64,000 bases of DNA from NCBI GenBank assembly GCA_021234155.1, contig JAJEKV010000046.1:4737665-4801664 (forward strand). Reading direction: 5' to 3'. The notes under the pieces were generated by a model that saw only the letters and a list, made by a program, of their open reading frames with translations, searched no databases and was not told the origin of the DNA. Origin of the DNA: Isoetes taiwanensis (taxonomy: Eukaryota > Streptophyta > Lycopodiopsida > Isoetales > Isoetaceae). The position numbers and the translations under genes were made by a program. Below are positions 1-13,034 of the stretch, piece by piece. The stretch's first letter is position 1; each line of letters starts with the position of its first letter.

Positions 1-14
1 CCATCAAATAATAC

Positions 15-43
15 ATAGATAGATAGATAGATAGATAGATAGG
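15..43. repeat. (GATA)n microsatellite
   Basis: A run of ATAG tetranucleotides. (ATCT)n tails also end RTE-like copies elsewhere in this window, so in reverse orientation this could be the tail of such a copy. No 3'-end homology was recognised beside it. Confidence 0.8.
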
Positions 44-558
44 TATTTTTAAGGCATATAAGTGCATACCTTTCCCAATCGAAATGTGACCTCTCTGCTA
101 CAGCAAACTAAGAAATGTAAAGAAAGGCTTTGTTGAAAGAAAAAGCTCTGAGACCTACTTTTGAACATTCGGGGCAGTTTCATTTTACAGCCCCCCTCAC
201 CCCCAACGTGGCATAGATCCACACCATACAATCTGAAAATCAAGGGCCCAGATGCATGCCACGGGAATGGGGGATGCAAACTAAAAACTAGCCCTCCTGA
301 AACATCGTCTCTGATTCCAACCTATTTATACATCACATGCTATGGCTATGTCCACAAGTTTCTGCTCACGGATTCTGCGGATTCTGTCACGTTTGCCACT
401 GCCGTATACGATTCTGCCAAATCAGGTCTTGCATAAAATCCACTTAGAATACCTTGAGGGTCGGCTTTGCACAAATTGCCATCCCCAAAGCATAGCACAA
501 CAAGATTTCCCAAACCCAGAATACATTGGAGTTTTACGGGAGAAGATTGTCCCAAAAA

Positions 559-590
<32 letters not shown>
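559..590. repeat. (AAT)n microsatellite
   Basis: About ten AAT units after a short A run. Trinucleotide tails of this kind also end RTE-type elements, such as the (ATT)n tail at 43.68 kb, but no flanking element body was recognised. Confidence 0.8.
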
Positions 591-591
<1 letters not shown>

Positions 592-1172
592 GTGGCATGC
601 TCTTTAGATACTCTTCCCTGGCTGTGTAGCTCCATACGAATTTGCAGACAAATCTGTTTGGAATGCAGAGCGAGCAAATAGACAAAGAAGATTATCCTTA
701 GAATCCCAGGCCCATTCCTCAATCCGGCGATTTGATCGCTTCCATTTTACAGCTCGATTTGCTACTCTGGCATAGTTGTAATAGGTTAAACGTATAATTC
801 ATGAATCAAAGTTATAATAGATAAAACGTATTTATATCTCTTATCATGTGTTAAATATTGGCTGCTTGAAAAGCAACTGGAGTCACTCAAAGATCAAAAT
901 ATTTTGGAAATATGAGGTTGCTAGCATATTCAATGTGCATAATCATGGGTACACATGACTACACTGAAACAATGGCTGGTGCATATGATTGAAATGGTTT
1001 CTATTCCATGGTAGCACGCATTCTCATGCCTCAATGACTCATGCTTCGCTTTGAATTTTAACCATGTTGGTTGTGGAATGAAATGCATATAAAGATCCAA
1101 TGTAATTCCAAATGTACTAAGTGAATTTCAAGCATGATGAATGTCTTATGGCACAATATCTAAAGTTGAAGA

Positions 1173-1394
1173 ATGCATGCTTTTTGTAGAAATAGACGAG
1201 GTTGGATGCACCCTAATATTACTTTGTGCACCAGTGTTATGAACAACCTTATTAAAGTGGATGTAAAGCTACCTTGCAATTTCTTTCACGAAATGGAAGA
1301 GAAAGGTCTCCAAGTTGTTGTCCCCGCTTTCTATAGCTTGCTTAGGCTATATAATATGGTGGAAAAAACCATTGACTGCTTTGCGGGTTTTTAA
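1173..1394 (+). pseudogene. P-class PPR protein fragment (relic)
   Basis: The open frame of 73 residues reads like one and a half PPR repeats. The pieces are PNITLCTSVMNNLIKV, then NFFHEMEEKGLQ, then AFYSLLRLY. This matches the usual wording of pentatricopeptide repeat proteins, which are organellar RNA-binding proteins. No further repeats are seen on either side and no start or organelle-targeting peptide is visible, so this is most likely a decayed fragment. It could also be a chance resemblance over a short span. Confidence 0.5.
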
Positions 1395-4073
1395 AAGTTT
1401 AAGAATATGTAATGGATAAGATAAAACTGTCTGTCATGTAGCCATCTTATAGTTGGCTTTCCAAAAGTGGACAATGTAGCAACAATAGTCGTGCTTCAAA
1501 AGATCCATGCACTATTACGCTTTATATCATCTACTTCAACAATGTATTGCTTGCAAAATAAAATCGGGGTGTTTAGGGTCATATTTTTTTTGCGCTTTTA
1601 AAACCCCAATTTACAATCCCATACAAGGGAGTAAATTTCAAGGATTTAAATGTTCTTGCCTTCTAACTATTAGACTGGTTAACTTGACTAATTAATGTGT
1701 GGTTTAATCAAAAAAATTCATTTTGAAATGTTCTTCATAATACTTGGGTCTCAAACTGACACCAAGACGGTAAAGACAAATGTACGCGGCGGTCTTGGTC
1801 GCCGTGATAAATTTCTTGTATTTCTAACAAAAGTAAACCTTGCAAGGAAGATGGCTAGAGATAAATTATGTAGCTCCGTGGGTAAGAATTTTTTTCATTT
1901 TTTATTTTTTAGGCCGAACGTCATCCTTGGCAATTCCAGTTTATGATATTAGGTAAGAATCTTTGTGATTTTGTAGGCCAAACGTCATTCGTAGCAATCT
2001 TGGGTACTATTTGTCCTATAGGCTGTTTTGGGCTTGTGGACGTTAAAATATAATTACATTCACTTCGAGTTTTATCATTTTCTTAGGCCTACGTTTGTGA
2101 AAAGTGTTTGTCGATAGGAATGAGCAGATTGCATCAGCAAAGTTTTGGCTTTGACATGCTCTTATTTGGAAAAACTCTGATCGTTTTGTTTTTAGTGCTT
2201 CTTTATGTATGGGAAGCCAATCCCAAGCCAGACTGTGTTGCTACAACCCAATCCGACAGTGTAAACCATGATTTTATGCTCTGTTATGTCATATTTTTTT
2301 GTACAAGTTTTGGTTAGTGCAACGCTTAGAGGGTTTTGGAAACTAAAGGCTACTGTGCAACCCATGAATTGTATATGTATTTCCTTTGTGAGCATGTGAA
2401 TATTTATTTGTTTGTTAATGAAGTGAAAATTTTCAAATGAAGCACTGATTTGATTTGATGGGCAATGGTTGTTTAGCACGATTGATTTAGGCATATATTT
2501 TTAGAAAACAAAAAACAATGATCTTTTAGATGAGGAATTCTTTAGAATCTTTCATAATCTAAGGGCTATAAATTATGTTTAGAAAACAAAAAACAATGAT
2601 CTTTTAGATCAGGAAGATTCTTTTAGAATCTTTCATAATCTAAGGGCTACAAATTAATAATAGATACTTAGTAATTTTTATGTCATGCCACATTGGTAGC
2701 ATCCATGAGGACATATGACAAACCCCCAGAGACTTGAACACAAGATCTCTTAATTGGTAACCCAATGAACTAGCCACTAAACTAAACAAGGAGAAACAAT
2801 AAAAACAATTGCAATATCCTTATGTTTTACTAATTGCCCCGTTTCGAGGATATTTTTGTGGAGATAACCGTTTTTTTTTTGCAATGCCTAAATGGGAATG
2901 TGTTCTCCATCTGCATTGTATCAGAGGATGAGATCTCTCAATCAAAGCTAGAATCATCTGAATCAGAGTCCGAAATCACAAGTGTTATTTTAAATACACA
3001 CAAAAAAGTGTAAGGATTTAGAAGGGATTTAGGAGGTCATATCTTAACATTTCGGGCTACGATTCAGGTGAGCTTAACTTTGTTGGAAAGATCTTATCCT
3101 TATTTATTATATTCCTGGAGGACACATTATCATTCAAGAACTAGGGGCACTTTGGCAATTTTACCAAAACATGGCAGTATTTTGCAGCTTTTCCCTAGTT
3201 ATTTTATGTTTTTGGGTTGCCTAACCCATTTGTTTGTAGGGGAGAATGAGAAGACATTGATTTAGTTTGGATATAATCTTCTATAGAATATCATAGAATA
3301 TTTTGAATTTATAGCTACGATTGCTTGCAATGGTTGTGACACATAAACGGTAGAGATTTTTTGGCAGATATGTGGAAGGTGGATATGCAATCTGCATTTT
3401 TTGGCAGGAACTAGGGGCAGGGGCAGCAGAAACGGAAGCATAACTAGAGAAAACGGAATTAGAAGCACAAGTTTTCTCAATTACATTCATGCAGTTATAT
3501 ATCTCTGACTCTTTTCAAAAAATATAGATCATTACAATCTAAATTCAAGCTAGGCTTTGCTCATATGAGGCTTTCCTGATGCTAAAAAATGTGTCAAATG
3601 CCTGGCTTGATCATGTTAATTTGCTATGCATTTCTTGCTATTAACATATGCTAGAAGCATCACGTTTACACGTGCAGAATTATGAAGCAGAAACAATCTA
3701 TACATAATCTTTTGTGGTGATTCTGTTGCAAGTTTGCGTTAACAGCTGCAACATTTTGCCATGAATATCAGTGCTCATAGTTATGACTAGAAGGGAAAGT
3801 CAAATATTTAAAAGCAATGGGCTGAAATAATTGTGTGCCTTGTCTGCCCTGCATACCTATGTAGCAAACCTTGCATCCACAACAGAATCATTACATTTTT
3901 TCAATGATTGAGCTCCTAATTGGATGCATTATGGAATAATGATTTATTTTGCAATAGGTTTATATATTCTAGCAGATGAGCTAGCTTGTGTTCCTTAGTT
4001 TGACTCTATATTTACCCCGACATAGGAGATGAACAATAGCTCAATTAGTTTTTGTCTTCCTTTTCAGACCATC
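1395..4073. other. non-genic, AT-rich, with small tandem duplications
   Basis: No coding exon recognised. A loosely duplicated block (a GTAAGAAT stretch followed by TAGGCC(G/A)AACGTCAT) occurs at about 1882-1945 and again at about 1953-2005. A clear 78-bp duplication lies at 2500-2657. The rest shows no structure I can name. Confidence 0.5.
2500..2657. repeat. 78-bp tandem duplication, two copies
   Basis: Two adjacent copies start at about 2500 and 2578, each opening with TTTAGAAAACAAAAAACAAT and closing with ATAATCTAAGGGCTA. They differ at only a few positions, so the duplication is fairly recent. Confidence 0.85.
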
Positions 4074-5955
4074 TTTTTTTGTTTTTTTTTGAAGAACTAT
4101 GTCATCAATATATTAAAAGAATGGTAATGTTACAAAGCAAGTGAGGAGGAAGGAGAACTGCCCCAAAGAGACAGCGATACCTCGACACTCCACAACAAAC
4201 TCACAGAAAAACTGCAACTCTACTGCTGTATAAACCGACTATCACCATCTACAACACCTAAGAAGTCCCGCCAAATGGCAAACTTCCGCTCTACTACTCC
4301 CGGGAACACCAGAAAGCTTTGAAATAGCTTGTACCTGAGTCGAGGAATCAGAGAGGCTGCAGGCTGCTGAATCCCCTGAAAGATCCACAACCGCCGCCGC
4401 TTCCAAATCAGCCACACCAATCAAGCCACGCACAGATGCAAGGCTTGCTGCCGCAAGAGCGCCAAGCACCAGGATACACATGAAGCGAAAGCTGGCGGGC
4501 TAGTCAATCTCACCAAAGCGAGCCCTAACCCAATCCAGGCAGCCTGCAAGTGCGGGCATAAAACCGCACAATGCTCCACGCCTCACGATGAAGGCCACAA
4601 CAAGGGCGAGAGGGCTCACACCCCGGCCTAAACCGACTCACAAGGGCATTCACCCCGACATGGCAGTGGTGCACCCGCCACGAAGCACCCTAACCCGATG
4701 GGGAAGTGAGCTCCATGTCCACGCCCAAACCGAGCCATCGAGAACCCGAAGCCGCAGAGACCACTTGTCCGAAGGGGCGGTGTGTCATGAATAGCCAGCA
4801 CCCAAGAAGAAAACCGCACAAAGCAAGAAGACACAACATCCGGATGAACCTTCCAAACCTGCACCACCACATCATCCTGAGGGACTATAGGTGTGTAGCG
4901 GAATACTCCCCGCCACGTGCTCCCAGATAGCCCTACACGCCCCGAAAAGCGAAGCTCGAAAGAACTCCCACGAAGCTAGCTGACCACCCCAATACCAATC
5001 CTCCAAGGTGAGCACAAAGATTTCGCCTCCAACGGCCTCGTCCGAGCATGCACAGTGGCAGCCAAGGGCAAGTGCGCAGGGGGTAAAGGAACCCACAAGA
5101 AAGGAGAAGAGTGGTGATAAACTGAGGCATAATCTAGCTGGAAGAGCACACGCACATGATCCCAAGCCCGCAACACTCCTGTGAGAAAAGGGGATGCATG
5201 TGGGAAAGGCCGGAGACCATACAACAGTGCCCAGGGCAACTCCACATGCACAGACGGCTTCCCAAATGCCAAACAATGGCGAAGAGACTGCAACAACAGT
5301 GCCGCACCAGGAGAAGATGCTCCATCCTGTAGAATGCTCCAAACAAACTTGGAGACCAACACCTTACTATGCAGTGCTAAATCCAGAATGGGCCAAGCCC
5401 CCATCCTCCCGGGGGCAGAGACACTTCCACCAAGCCACTTTAACAACCGCCCCTTCATCATCCCCGCCGCATAACTTCCCTTCATCTTCAGAAATTAGCT
5501 TCGGATCTCCAATTTTCTCTTCCTTTTACATCGCATTAATAGTAGGCTTGGTATAAGGTAAATTGCTTAGTCCAACTTTAGATCTTCCCAGCACAAACCG
5601 TATATGATGAGGTATTCATATTCGTTGATAATATCGGAATGTAATCATTATCTACAATCGGAAACATTTCCCGCCCCGAAATGGATCAACCACGTTCGTG
5701 AGCTGGCGGTTTCTCTGGATAAGAACTGGATGGGGCAGGGGCGGATGAGGAAGAAACACCAATTGAGATCGGTTAACCTAAGCCTGGACTACGCAGGCTC
5801 GGCTTCCGGGCCGTACGTGGAACCCCACACAAAATTTCGAACAATCTTATCCAAAGGCTGTATCTTACCCTCAGGAGCTAGCATCGCAGATGCTGTATAC
5901 ACATGAGTGCTACAAAGTACTGAATCCTACCTTCATCGTGTCAAGGCAATGGATT
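4074..5955 (-). mobile_element. 5'-truncated L1-type LINE relic
   Basis: On the minus strand the element ends in a poly(A) tract, seen as T runs at about 4074-4091. Upstream of that, conceptual frames give the familiar end of a plant LINE ORF2. Near 5810-5920 there is a segment beginning HVYTASAMLAPEGKIQ and continuing to IVRNFVWGS. Near 5400-5480 there is VAWWKCLCPREDGGL. Near 4400 there is VWLIWKRRRLWIFQG, the end of the zf-RVT region. Frames shift several times and stops interrupt, so the copy is dead. A stretch at 5490-5800 does not align and may be an insertion. The sequence is more GC-rich than its surroundings. Confidence 0.75.
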
Positions 5956-8672
5956 CTTTCGACTCTGTTATTATATTGTTAGCAGCTCACCCTGAAATTA
6001 TCTGTGGCACTATTGATTGATGCCATATGTAATAGGTATATAACGTGTTCCGCCAATTAGCCCTAAGGTAGGTGTTTGGGGTTCCAAGGCCGTCTAAAGT
6101 TGTAAGTGTAATCGCTCGCAAGAATTTACTTTCATAGATCCAATCTGAATGCAATCTATGGAGTACGTTGCTTTATTGAACAATTATTCAGCTATGTGGT
6201 TCTAAATTTTTTGCAGACACTGAAAGATGGACAGCCTGCAAGGTTAAGTGATGTTATGAGGGAGCAAGATGAACGCATCTCTTACACTTTGTGCTTACTT
6301 GTACCTTGCCTTTTCTTGAACTTCCTTATGATAAACCATATTGTTTTGCAAGTATAGAAGGCCCGAGTTAACTTTATTGAGTATTGATGTATAGTACAAA
6401 TGTATATCACATTGTTTTAATTGCACAAATGCCATCTACTCCAAAAAAGCAGTAATTAATTTTGATTTTGGTCAGTTCAATCATAGGCAAGAGCATGTTC
6501 CACCATTTCTAGATACACAGTGGAATGGCAGTGTGTTGGCATGTATTAGTTGTTGTATAACATGGAAATAATAAGGGCGCCATGTTTGATGTCCTGGTAT
6601 TTGCAAGTCATTATACATCCATCAAATCTGCTCTTTCCAGTTTTATAGATTATAGAAGGCATGCATGTGAAATGAGTTGTTGTGCGTCAGTTATGAAAAG
6701 ATAAACATCATCATCCTAACAGGATCATATTGTTAACAAGTCAAATGTGGTTCTTAATTGCACACCATCTGGAATGAGCTACATATTTGTAGGTTATTGT
6801 GCTAGCTTAATGTGTTATGCGTACACCTATTTTAGTTTTCTAAGCAGAGGTTTCTTTGTTGCAGGAGGTTTCAGGGCGCTTTCAACCTCAAAGTTACGAG
6901 GGACATTGCGTAGTGTGAATATGTTACAAGACCAAGCAGATTGGCTGGTAAACTTTAAATTTACGTTGAATTCATAATAGAAAGTTTGGGGATTCGGCAC
7001 AACTTCATGATCTTATTATTATCTGAGGCTTCAAACATCTATTCAACCAATCTAGATATAACATACCTAGGCATTTCTAATACGACATAGGTATATGGCA
7101 ATGAGAGGATATGAATATACACATGGCCACAAACATCTAGTGACACATCCAAAAATAAATTTACAAACCCTTCAACGGTGAAAAGAAATTATACAGCTAC
7201 ATTGTGTAGCACTTGTCCTTTATGCTAATTGATATATTTTTTCAACTGATTTCATTCCGCATCTTGGCATCCCTTCAGCTTAAACATGCCACATACATCT
7301 CGAGAGATGTACAATAGCGTATTAGTTCTTCGACAATAATCTTTTCTCTTATCATAGCAATAAGGCTTGCACATACTGAGGCTCCATTAGGAACCATATG
7401 AGAATAACTAGTATGCGGCTAGAGATGGTTGCCTTAACTTTTCACACAATCATGATAGCCTAGCCTCAATTTCAACACCAAAGAGGGGGGAGGTCACTCC
7501 AAATCCAATTTATACTCAATCTTCATCACTTAAAAAATATGAATTTTAACCATATCTTACACATGAATGTTGTAAAGACATATAGTGTTCTCACTCAACT
7601 TATCTATCGAAGAGGTGCTTATTGGGAACATAAGCACTAAACTACTAATAGCCAATGCTTAATATTTTGGAACATATATTCATCTAGGATATAGATTAGG
7701 GTTTGGAATCCAAATATTGACTTCGAAATTGATGTCAGTTCACATCATTCTATTCTTATATCTCTCACATAGAGTGACATCATTTTATTCTTATGTCTTT
7801 AAGATAGAGTAGGTTGTTTATTTAATACATGAAAATCATATGCCCTTCAATTACATATTTACCAATTTAAAGTATTTTAAGGTAAAGATCTTGATTTTAT
7901 ATTGATTGGAACCTGTTGGATTTATATTGCTACAAAAAAACAAACATATATTCACAAAAAATAACACATATCTTCATAGGTGTTCCCAAATCGGTAAATT
8001 ATGCACAGCATGGTTTCCAAAGCATGCTAGAAAATCTGACCTAGGAGCATCTTCCTTGGCCATTAAAATGTGGTATTAAACATTGGATCTCGCTCTATGA
8101 ACTTTCATACTTCCACATGTTCTTGCATGCTGTAATTTTTTTGCAGGGAATTTATATCAACTAAGAAACATACACACAAGGGGGGTGCACATTTGCAGTG
8201 CGTAAATAATATCATCGAATAGTTTTAGGGGTTTTTTATTGGCATTTGCTTAGGTATATGTACCAAACAAAATATGCAAGTAGATGCTTAGTTGCATACA
8301 AAATACATTAAGGGGTATACAACATATATAACAATATGTAAAAAAATTGAATATAGGCAAAGAATGCATATAAAAGCTTACAAGCTCCATTTCATTAAAG
8401 TGGGACTCATGGATTCCTATTTTTTAACATTACAGACAAATTTTTACTTGAATATAATAAATTGCGATCATACATCGGAACTTTACTATAAAGCTTCAAA
8501 GCAACAAGATAATGTTAAGTAACAAAATAATGCAATAAAAAGTAATTGTGACAACATAACATCGATTTGAATATCAAATCATATAGAGAATAAATTATTC
8601 AAAATACGTTTTCTTTCTGTTTGACAAGTGCCAACATAAGAAAAGAATAAAAAATTTACTCCTCCTCCTTGG
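5956..8672. other. non-genic, AT-rich; two exon-like pieces
   Basis: Mostly AT-rich with no reliable gene. Two plus-strand stretches have exon character. One follows an acceptor at about 6218 and encodes TLKDGQPARLSDVMREQDE. The other, at about 6865-6948, lies between a TTGCAG acceptor and a CTGGTAAAC donor and encodes GGFRALSTSKLRGTLRSV followed by MLQDQADWL. They could belong to one unrecognised spliced gene, but no start, stop or further exons were found. Confidence 0.3.
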
Positions 8673-10449
8673 TTACACACCAAGAAATAGACTATCCAAA
8701 GCTCTCATAACATCCTTATTTAAGTTGTCGATTTTTTTGAATTGAGGATGAATCTCAATAATTGGAGCAACTTTCTTCATAAGCAAAGGGACAATGTCTT
8801 TAAAAAGATAATCGTCAGTCTCGTATTCTTCTGGACGGTATAACTTGACAAATATGCTATTGCTTGTATTCATATAGCATTTATAAGGGTTGCAATCTAA
8901 TAAAATGTATCGCCTTCATGGTACTTTCCTCCAAATTGTTGGTACACAGACTCCAATTTTTTTAGGAATATTGGCTTCCCTTCAGTAACATCACTTGGTA
9001 GATCTTCTACACACATACAATCATTTTGTGACCAAGTGAATTTAAATTTATGAACATATTGTTTCAACCCAATATCCTTAAATGTGCTTATGACCCTCCT
9101 ATATGTTGTTGTAGACCAAACGACCACATCAAACCTTTCAAAGCAAAAGACAATAAACTCTTGTATGCGTGGCCTAGGGTAAATATGCTTCATATCAGAG
9201 ACAATAGACTTCTGTGATGTCCTGATGGAATAAGCTTTTTTCTTAGGTATTATTGAAGCCAAAACACCAAGAACATCTAAAATAAGCAATTTCCGTGGCT
9301 TCTCTGTCCTATTGTTCAACGAACATGTTAATTGCATGTCCACTTCAGGCTGATTAGATAATACATCTTCTGCTGCTTCTTTTAAGACCACAACACGTAT
9401 ATCTTCTGTTGGCATTTCATTTTCCCGAATTTCTTGCCTTGTTGTCTGGCTCTCGTTACCATTAGCATATAAATCATCAGGTCTGACAAAATTTAAACAT
9501 GAAGAACACATTAAAGGAACGTAAAAAAGGAACTTTTTTTATCATGATGAAAGACAAATGCTAGATATTACGAACAATTGTCTGAAAGTACATCAGGTGA
9601 AGAGGACAACCTACTGGCTATATGCTCCGCAGAATTTTCTTGACATGATGCTCCTAGAAGTTCCGTGTTAACTTCATTTTGATTTGTATCACTGATCGTT
9701 TGTTCGTCCTCATCATCACCTTGTGCAGCTGCAAGATGCTCAGATTGATTATCAGAATGATTTCCTTCAGCATCGTTATGACCATCTGAGACCTCTTGTA
9801 CTTTATTCATAGTAGTCCTAGCAAAGTATTCTACAAAATCAAAATATTTCTGACAAAACTCTTCCATAAAAGTGGATTTGACAATAGATACCACTTTTCT
9901 TCCAAGACACAATGCACCTTGTCCAAATGTCCCATGCATGTACCACTCACAGACCATAGAATTTTCTTCAACACAAAATGAGCTAATTAGGTACTTGACA
10001 GCCCTAGATCTAATATGCTTCTTCAAAACTGTCCCCTCTCCAAGGCACACTTTATCCAAAGTTGGATTCTCTTCCATGAAACTCACGTCCTTCCAATCTA
10101 ACAAGTTAGCTTGAACCCTCATAAGCAGTTGTTGAAACTTGTAGCTATGAGGCCAACAACTAATAGCAGGTGCCTCACCCTTACTAATCATACACTAAAA
10201 GGAGTTGTAGAAGGTACTTGTTCTCGAGACTGTTCATATCACCTTTTTTTCGCCCACAATGCTTTCAGCACTTCGAATGACATTTGCAGACTGAATCCCC
10301 ATTCTAACAAATATAACCACGGTATATTTATCAAGTATAGTCATATGCCTGCAAGTCCTCCAGAATTGTTCTAAATCATGGTCATCAAATAGAACCATAT
10401 CTTCTTCCATCAAATTCAACACAAACAAGCTAATTGGGGCCTTTGTCAA
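8673..10449 (-). pseudogene. FCP1/HAD-like protein gene with frameshift
   Basis: Three exons can be joined: from at or before 10449 down to 10243, then 10194-9572, then 9482-8673, with GT-AG introns of 48 and 89 bp in phase. The C-terminal third resembles plant FCP1-homology (NIF-type HAD) proteins. KLLILDVLGVLAS fills motif I, FERFDVVVWSTTTYRRV fills motif II, and LLDCNPYKC fills motif III. The second catalytic Asp of DxD is Leu and the paired Asp of motif III is Cys, so phosphatase activity is unlikely. A single base is missing in a T run near 8903, which breaks the frame just before motif III. This may be a real lesion or a homopolymer error. The first 270 or so residues, acidic toward their end, match no family I know. 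The 5' end of the gene was not found. Confidence 0.65.
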
Positions 10450-11659
10450 AGAATCTCCACAATAACCCTTACTACCTATTTATGGGGTATACATGCAGAG
10501 GGTTGGATAGAAGTATGAAAAGGGGTTTTTTGCTAGAATAGTGGTAAATAAGGGATGTTTCCTTGACCCCATCTTCGCAGATGGCATATCCAATATACAT
10601 ATGGGTGTACACATAAGTTAGAGGTCTATCCTAAGGATCTCATTTGGAAGCCTATTTCAACGGGCAACCTATTGATGCATTAGCATCTTTTACCTTTTTT
10701 TGATCATTGGATATTGTAATATATATATAGGGGTATCTACAATTCAAAATGCAAAAACACAACATTTCATGACTATCCTTGCAAATGTAGTGGCTAGAGA
10801 GTTGAATCTCGATGCAAAAATGCCAAGCACATAAGCCTCCATATTGTAAGGAACATCAGAAGAGTTGAACAGTAAGAGCATAATCACAAGCCCTAGTCAG
10901 ACACAGAAGTTTGGACTCAAAATCAATAGATAGATACATTTTAACCTCTCGGGGGTATGACATGTGCAGGCAAGCGATCGACAAAAATCTCCTTGTACAC
11001 GCTTTAAGAATTTGCCAAGAAACCCCATTTCAACTATATAGTGTACTAGAGCCAACTACTATACTCCATAATTGTACTTGGTCTGAGCATGGCAGCAATA
11101 GAAACATAGGCTTTTCTATGTCAGCCAATTTGGCCTCATTATCTCAAAGAAATTGAAGTTCAATTTCCCGTTTTCTTACCTCAAACTCTGTAAGGGTGCG
11201 GTCATCATGTGGTGAAGAAGGCCTCGTATTTTCTCTGCAATCTGTGTGATGCATCCCTTCTGTGTTGAATTCTCTTGGAATACAATATTATTGGATCTTC
11301 ATGTTAGAATGCCACATTGTCCACCACCTATGGTATTGTGCGCTGACCTTGAGATCCCAGCTTTCTTTTTCTTCTGGGTTTGTTGCTGCTTTTGAGCTTG
11401 TCTCTCTATTTCTAGTGCCAAATGAAGATTTGATTCAAGCAAGAAAGCAATACCACCCCAATATTACATCTAGCTACCACAAACTTAATCAAACTAACAT
11501 ATGCTGAATCCAAATGTACTATAGCAAGTGTCCTGAAAGGGTAGCTCCAAATGAAGATTTGGTTCATGTGAGGAAGCAATACCACCCAAATATTGCTTTT
11601 AGGACAGTCTGGATTAAATTATATGAAATTAAACTGGACTTAGCAGAGTGTCTTGAGGG
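10450..11659. other. no gene recognised
   Basis: AT-rich sequence upstream of the FCP1-like gene. It may contain that gene's unseen first exon or promoter. I found no other feature. Confidence 0.5.
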
Positions 11660-13034
11660 GTAAAATCCATAGCTACCGGGAACCAAGTTCCAAACTTGGT
11701 TCCCGTTCCCAACTCCGTTCCCGAGGGTACAGAGTTCCGGGAACTCCTAGCCAAGTTCCCACTACATGTGCTACCGGGAACTAAGTTCTGGACGAAGTTC
11801 CCATAAATGGGAACTTGAGTTCCCGGTAGCAAATTTTTTTTAGCATTAAATTTACAAAGAAACCACAAAAAAAGTGTCGAAATACCAAAAAAAAACTATT
11901 TTTTCCCCTTGTTCGTGGTTTTTGACGGCTTAGTGTCGGATCTCTGGCCTGATGTCGGATTGGGACTACTGCTACTAAAGTGTTGAAGGAGCCTACTATA
12001 TCTTTTGGACTAGAGGAGCCTGTTGCCCAGCTATTAAACTCTGAACTCGGAAGGTAAATTCATTTTAGCAATCCAGAGAGTACTCCTCATTCTTTTATCT
12101 CTCATTCTCAAACGAAACACCTCTGCTGCAGTAGCTCGGCTCTGACCTCTGCTATGACCTCTGCTGCAGGAGCTGCCTTCTGGCTCTGTTATCTGGCTGG
12201 AGCAGTGGAGACTACTAGAGCCTGTCCTCTGTGCCATCGAAAGCTTTGAGAGGAAAGCATAAAAGTTGTAAGCTTTTTGATGCAAACTTGTATAGATTTG
12301 TAAGTAAGTGATATGTAAACCTTTCTGGTCTTGTCATTTCATCCCTTTGTTTGCTTTTATCCTACTCGAAGAAATACCGTGATCATATTGATATGTAGAT
12401 TATATACATGATAACTAGATTAAGGGAACAATACAAGGCAATCATGTCTTTTTCTGTCCCTTTTATCTGAATGTTTGGATGCTCACAAGATCAAGAATTC
12501 TAAATGATGCCAAAGTATGGCATGAAAGAATCAGCAGAATGATCTTACAATAAAGGGGAAAAAAATTAGGACAATTGATGCTTAGAGATATATGCTAAAT
12601 ATTGAGAGAACTTGGAAAGCTTCTGAATGCCCTTTGAAAGCTCATACTTTTGTAATAACAACTATTTATAGTGATTGTCTAGCAGGTTCTCATTTTAGTC
12701 ACAAATCTCAGAACATTATGAGCATCAATATACACAAGTTGGCCATTATGATGTGTAAACATATCTGAGATTAGCAAAGAGAAAGAGAACCAAACTCTTG
12801 ACGAACATTAAAGAATAGTTTTACCTATTACTTTCACCCATCACTATGTATTTCACATTTTTCTGTTCTAAGCGTTCTATGATAATCTATATGCAAAGGG
12901 AACTCCAAAACCGTTTTCACTTTTAAAAAATTCAAAAGTTGGACGTTCCCGTTCCCATCCGTTCCCGTTCCCGTTCCCAAATTTGGGTCCAAGTTCCCGT
13001 TCCAGTTCCCGTTCCGGGTAGCTATGGTAAAATC
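11660..13034. mobile_element. non-autonomous hAT-like DNA transposon with 8-bp TSD
   Basis: The element body runs 11668-13026 (1359 bp). It begins CATAGCTACC and ends GGTAGCTATG, which are perfect 10-bp terminal inverted repeats with CA...TG ends. Both sides carry the 8-bp duplication GTAAAATC, at 11660-11667 and 13027-13034. An 8-bp duplication with CA-starting termini is the hAT signature. Subterminal regions of about 160 bp on each side are packed with GTTCCC/GGGAAC hexamers in both orientations, as expected for transposase-binding sites. No transposase frame is visible inside. A minus-strand frame at 12034-12285 has no recognisable domain. Confidence 0.88.

Larger units (their letters stand above)
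1..1172. other. no gene recognised; microsatellites only
   Basis: AT-rich sequence without a convincing coding exon. Contents are the (GATA)n run at the left edge and an (AAT)n run at 559-590. Short open frames here are not supported by codon pattern or motifs. Confidence 0.6.

Noticed and set aside
422-722. Minus-strand frames containing poly-Tyr or poly-Leu
   Set aside because: They are translations of the (AAT)n microsatellite.
4872-5485. Overlapping long minus-strand frames that look like a 150-170 aa protein
   Set aside because: Pieces match the end of a LINE ORF2 in alternating frames, so this is a decayed retroelement, not a host gene.
11629-11868. Minus-strand frame rich in PGT/GTK residues
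   Set aside because: It is translation of the hAT-like subterminal GTTCCC repeats.
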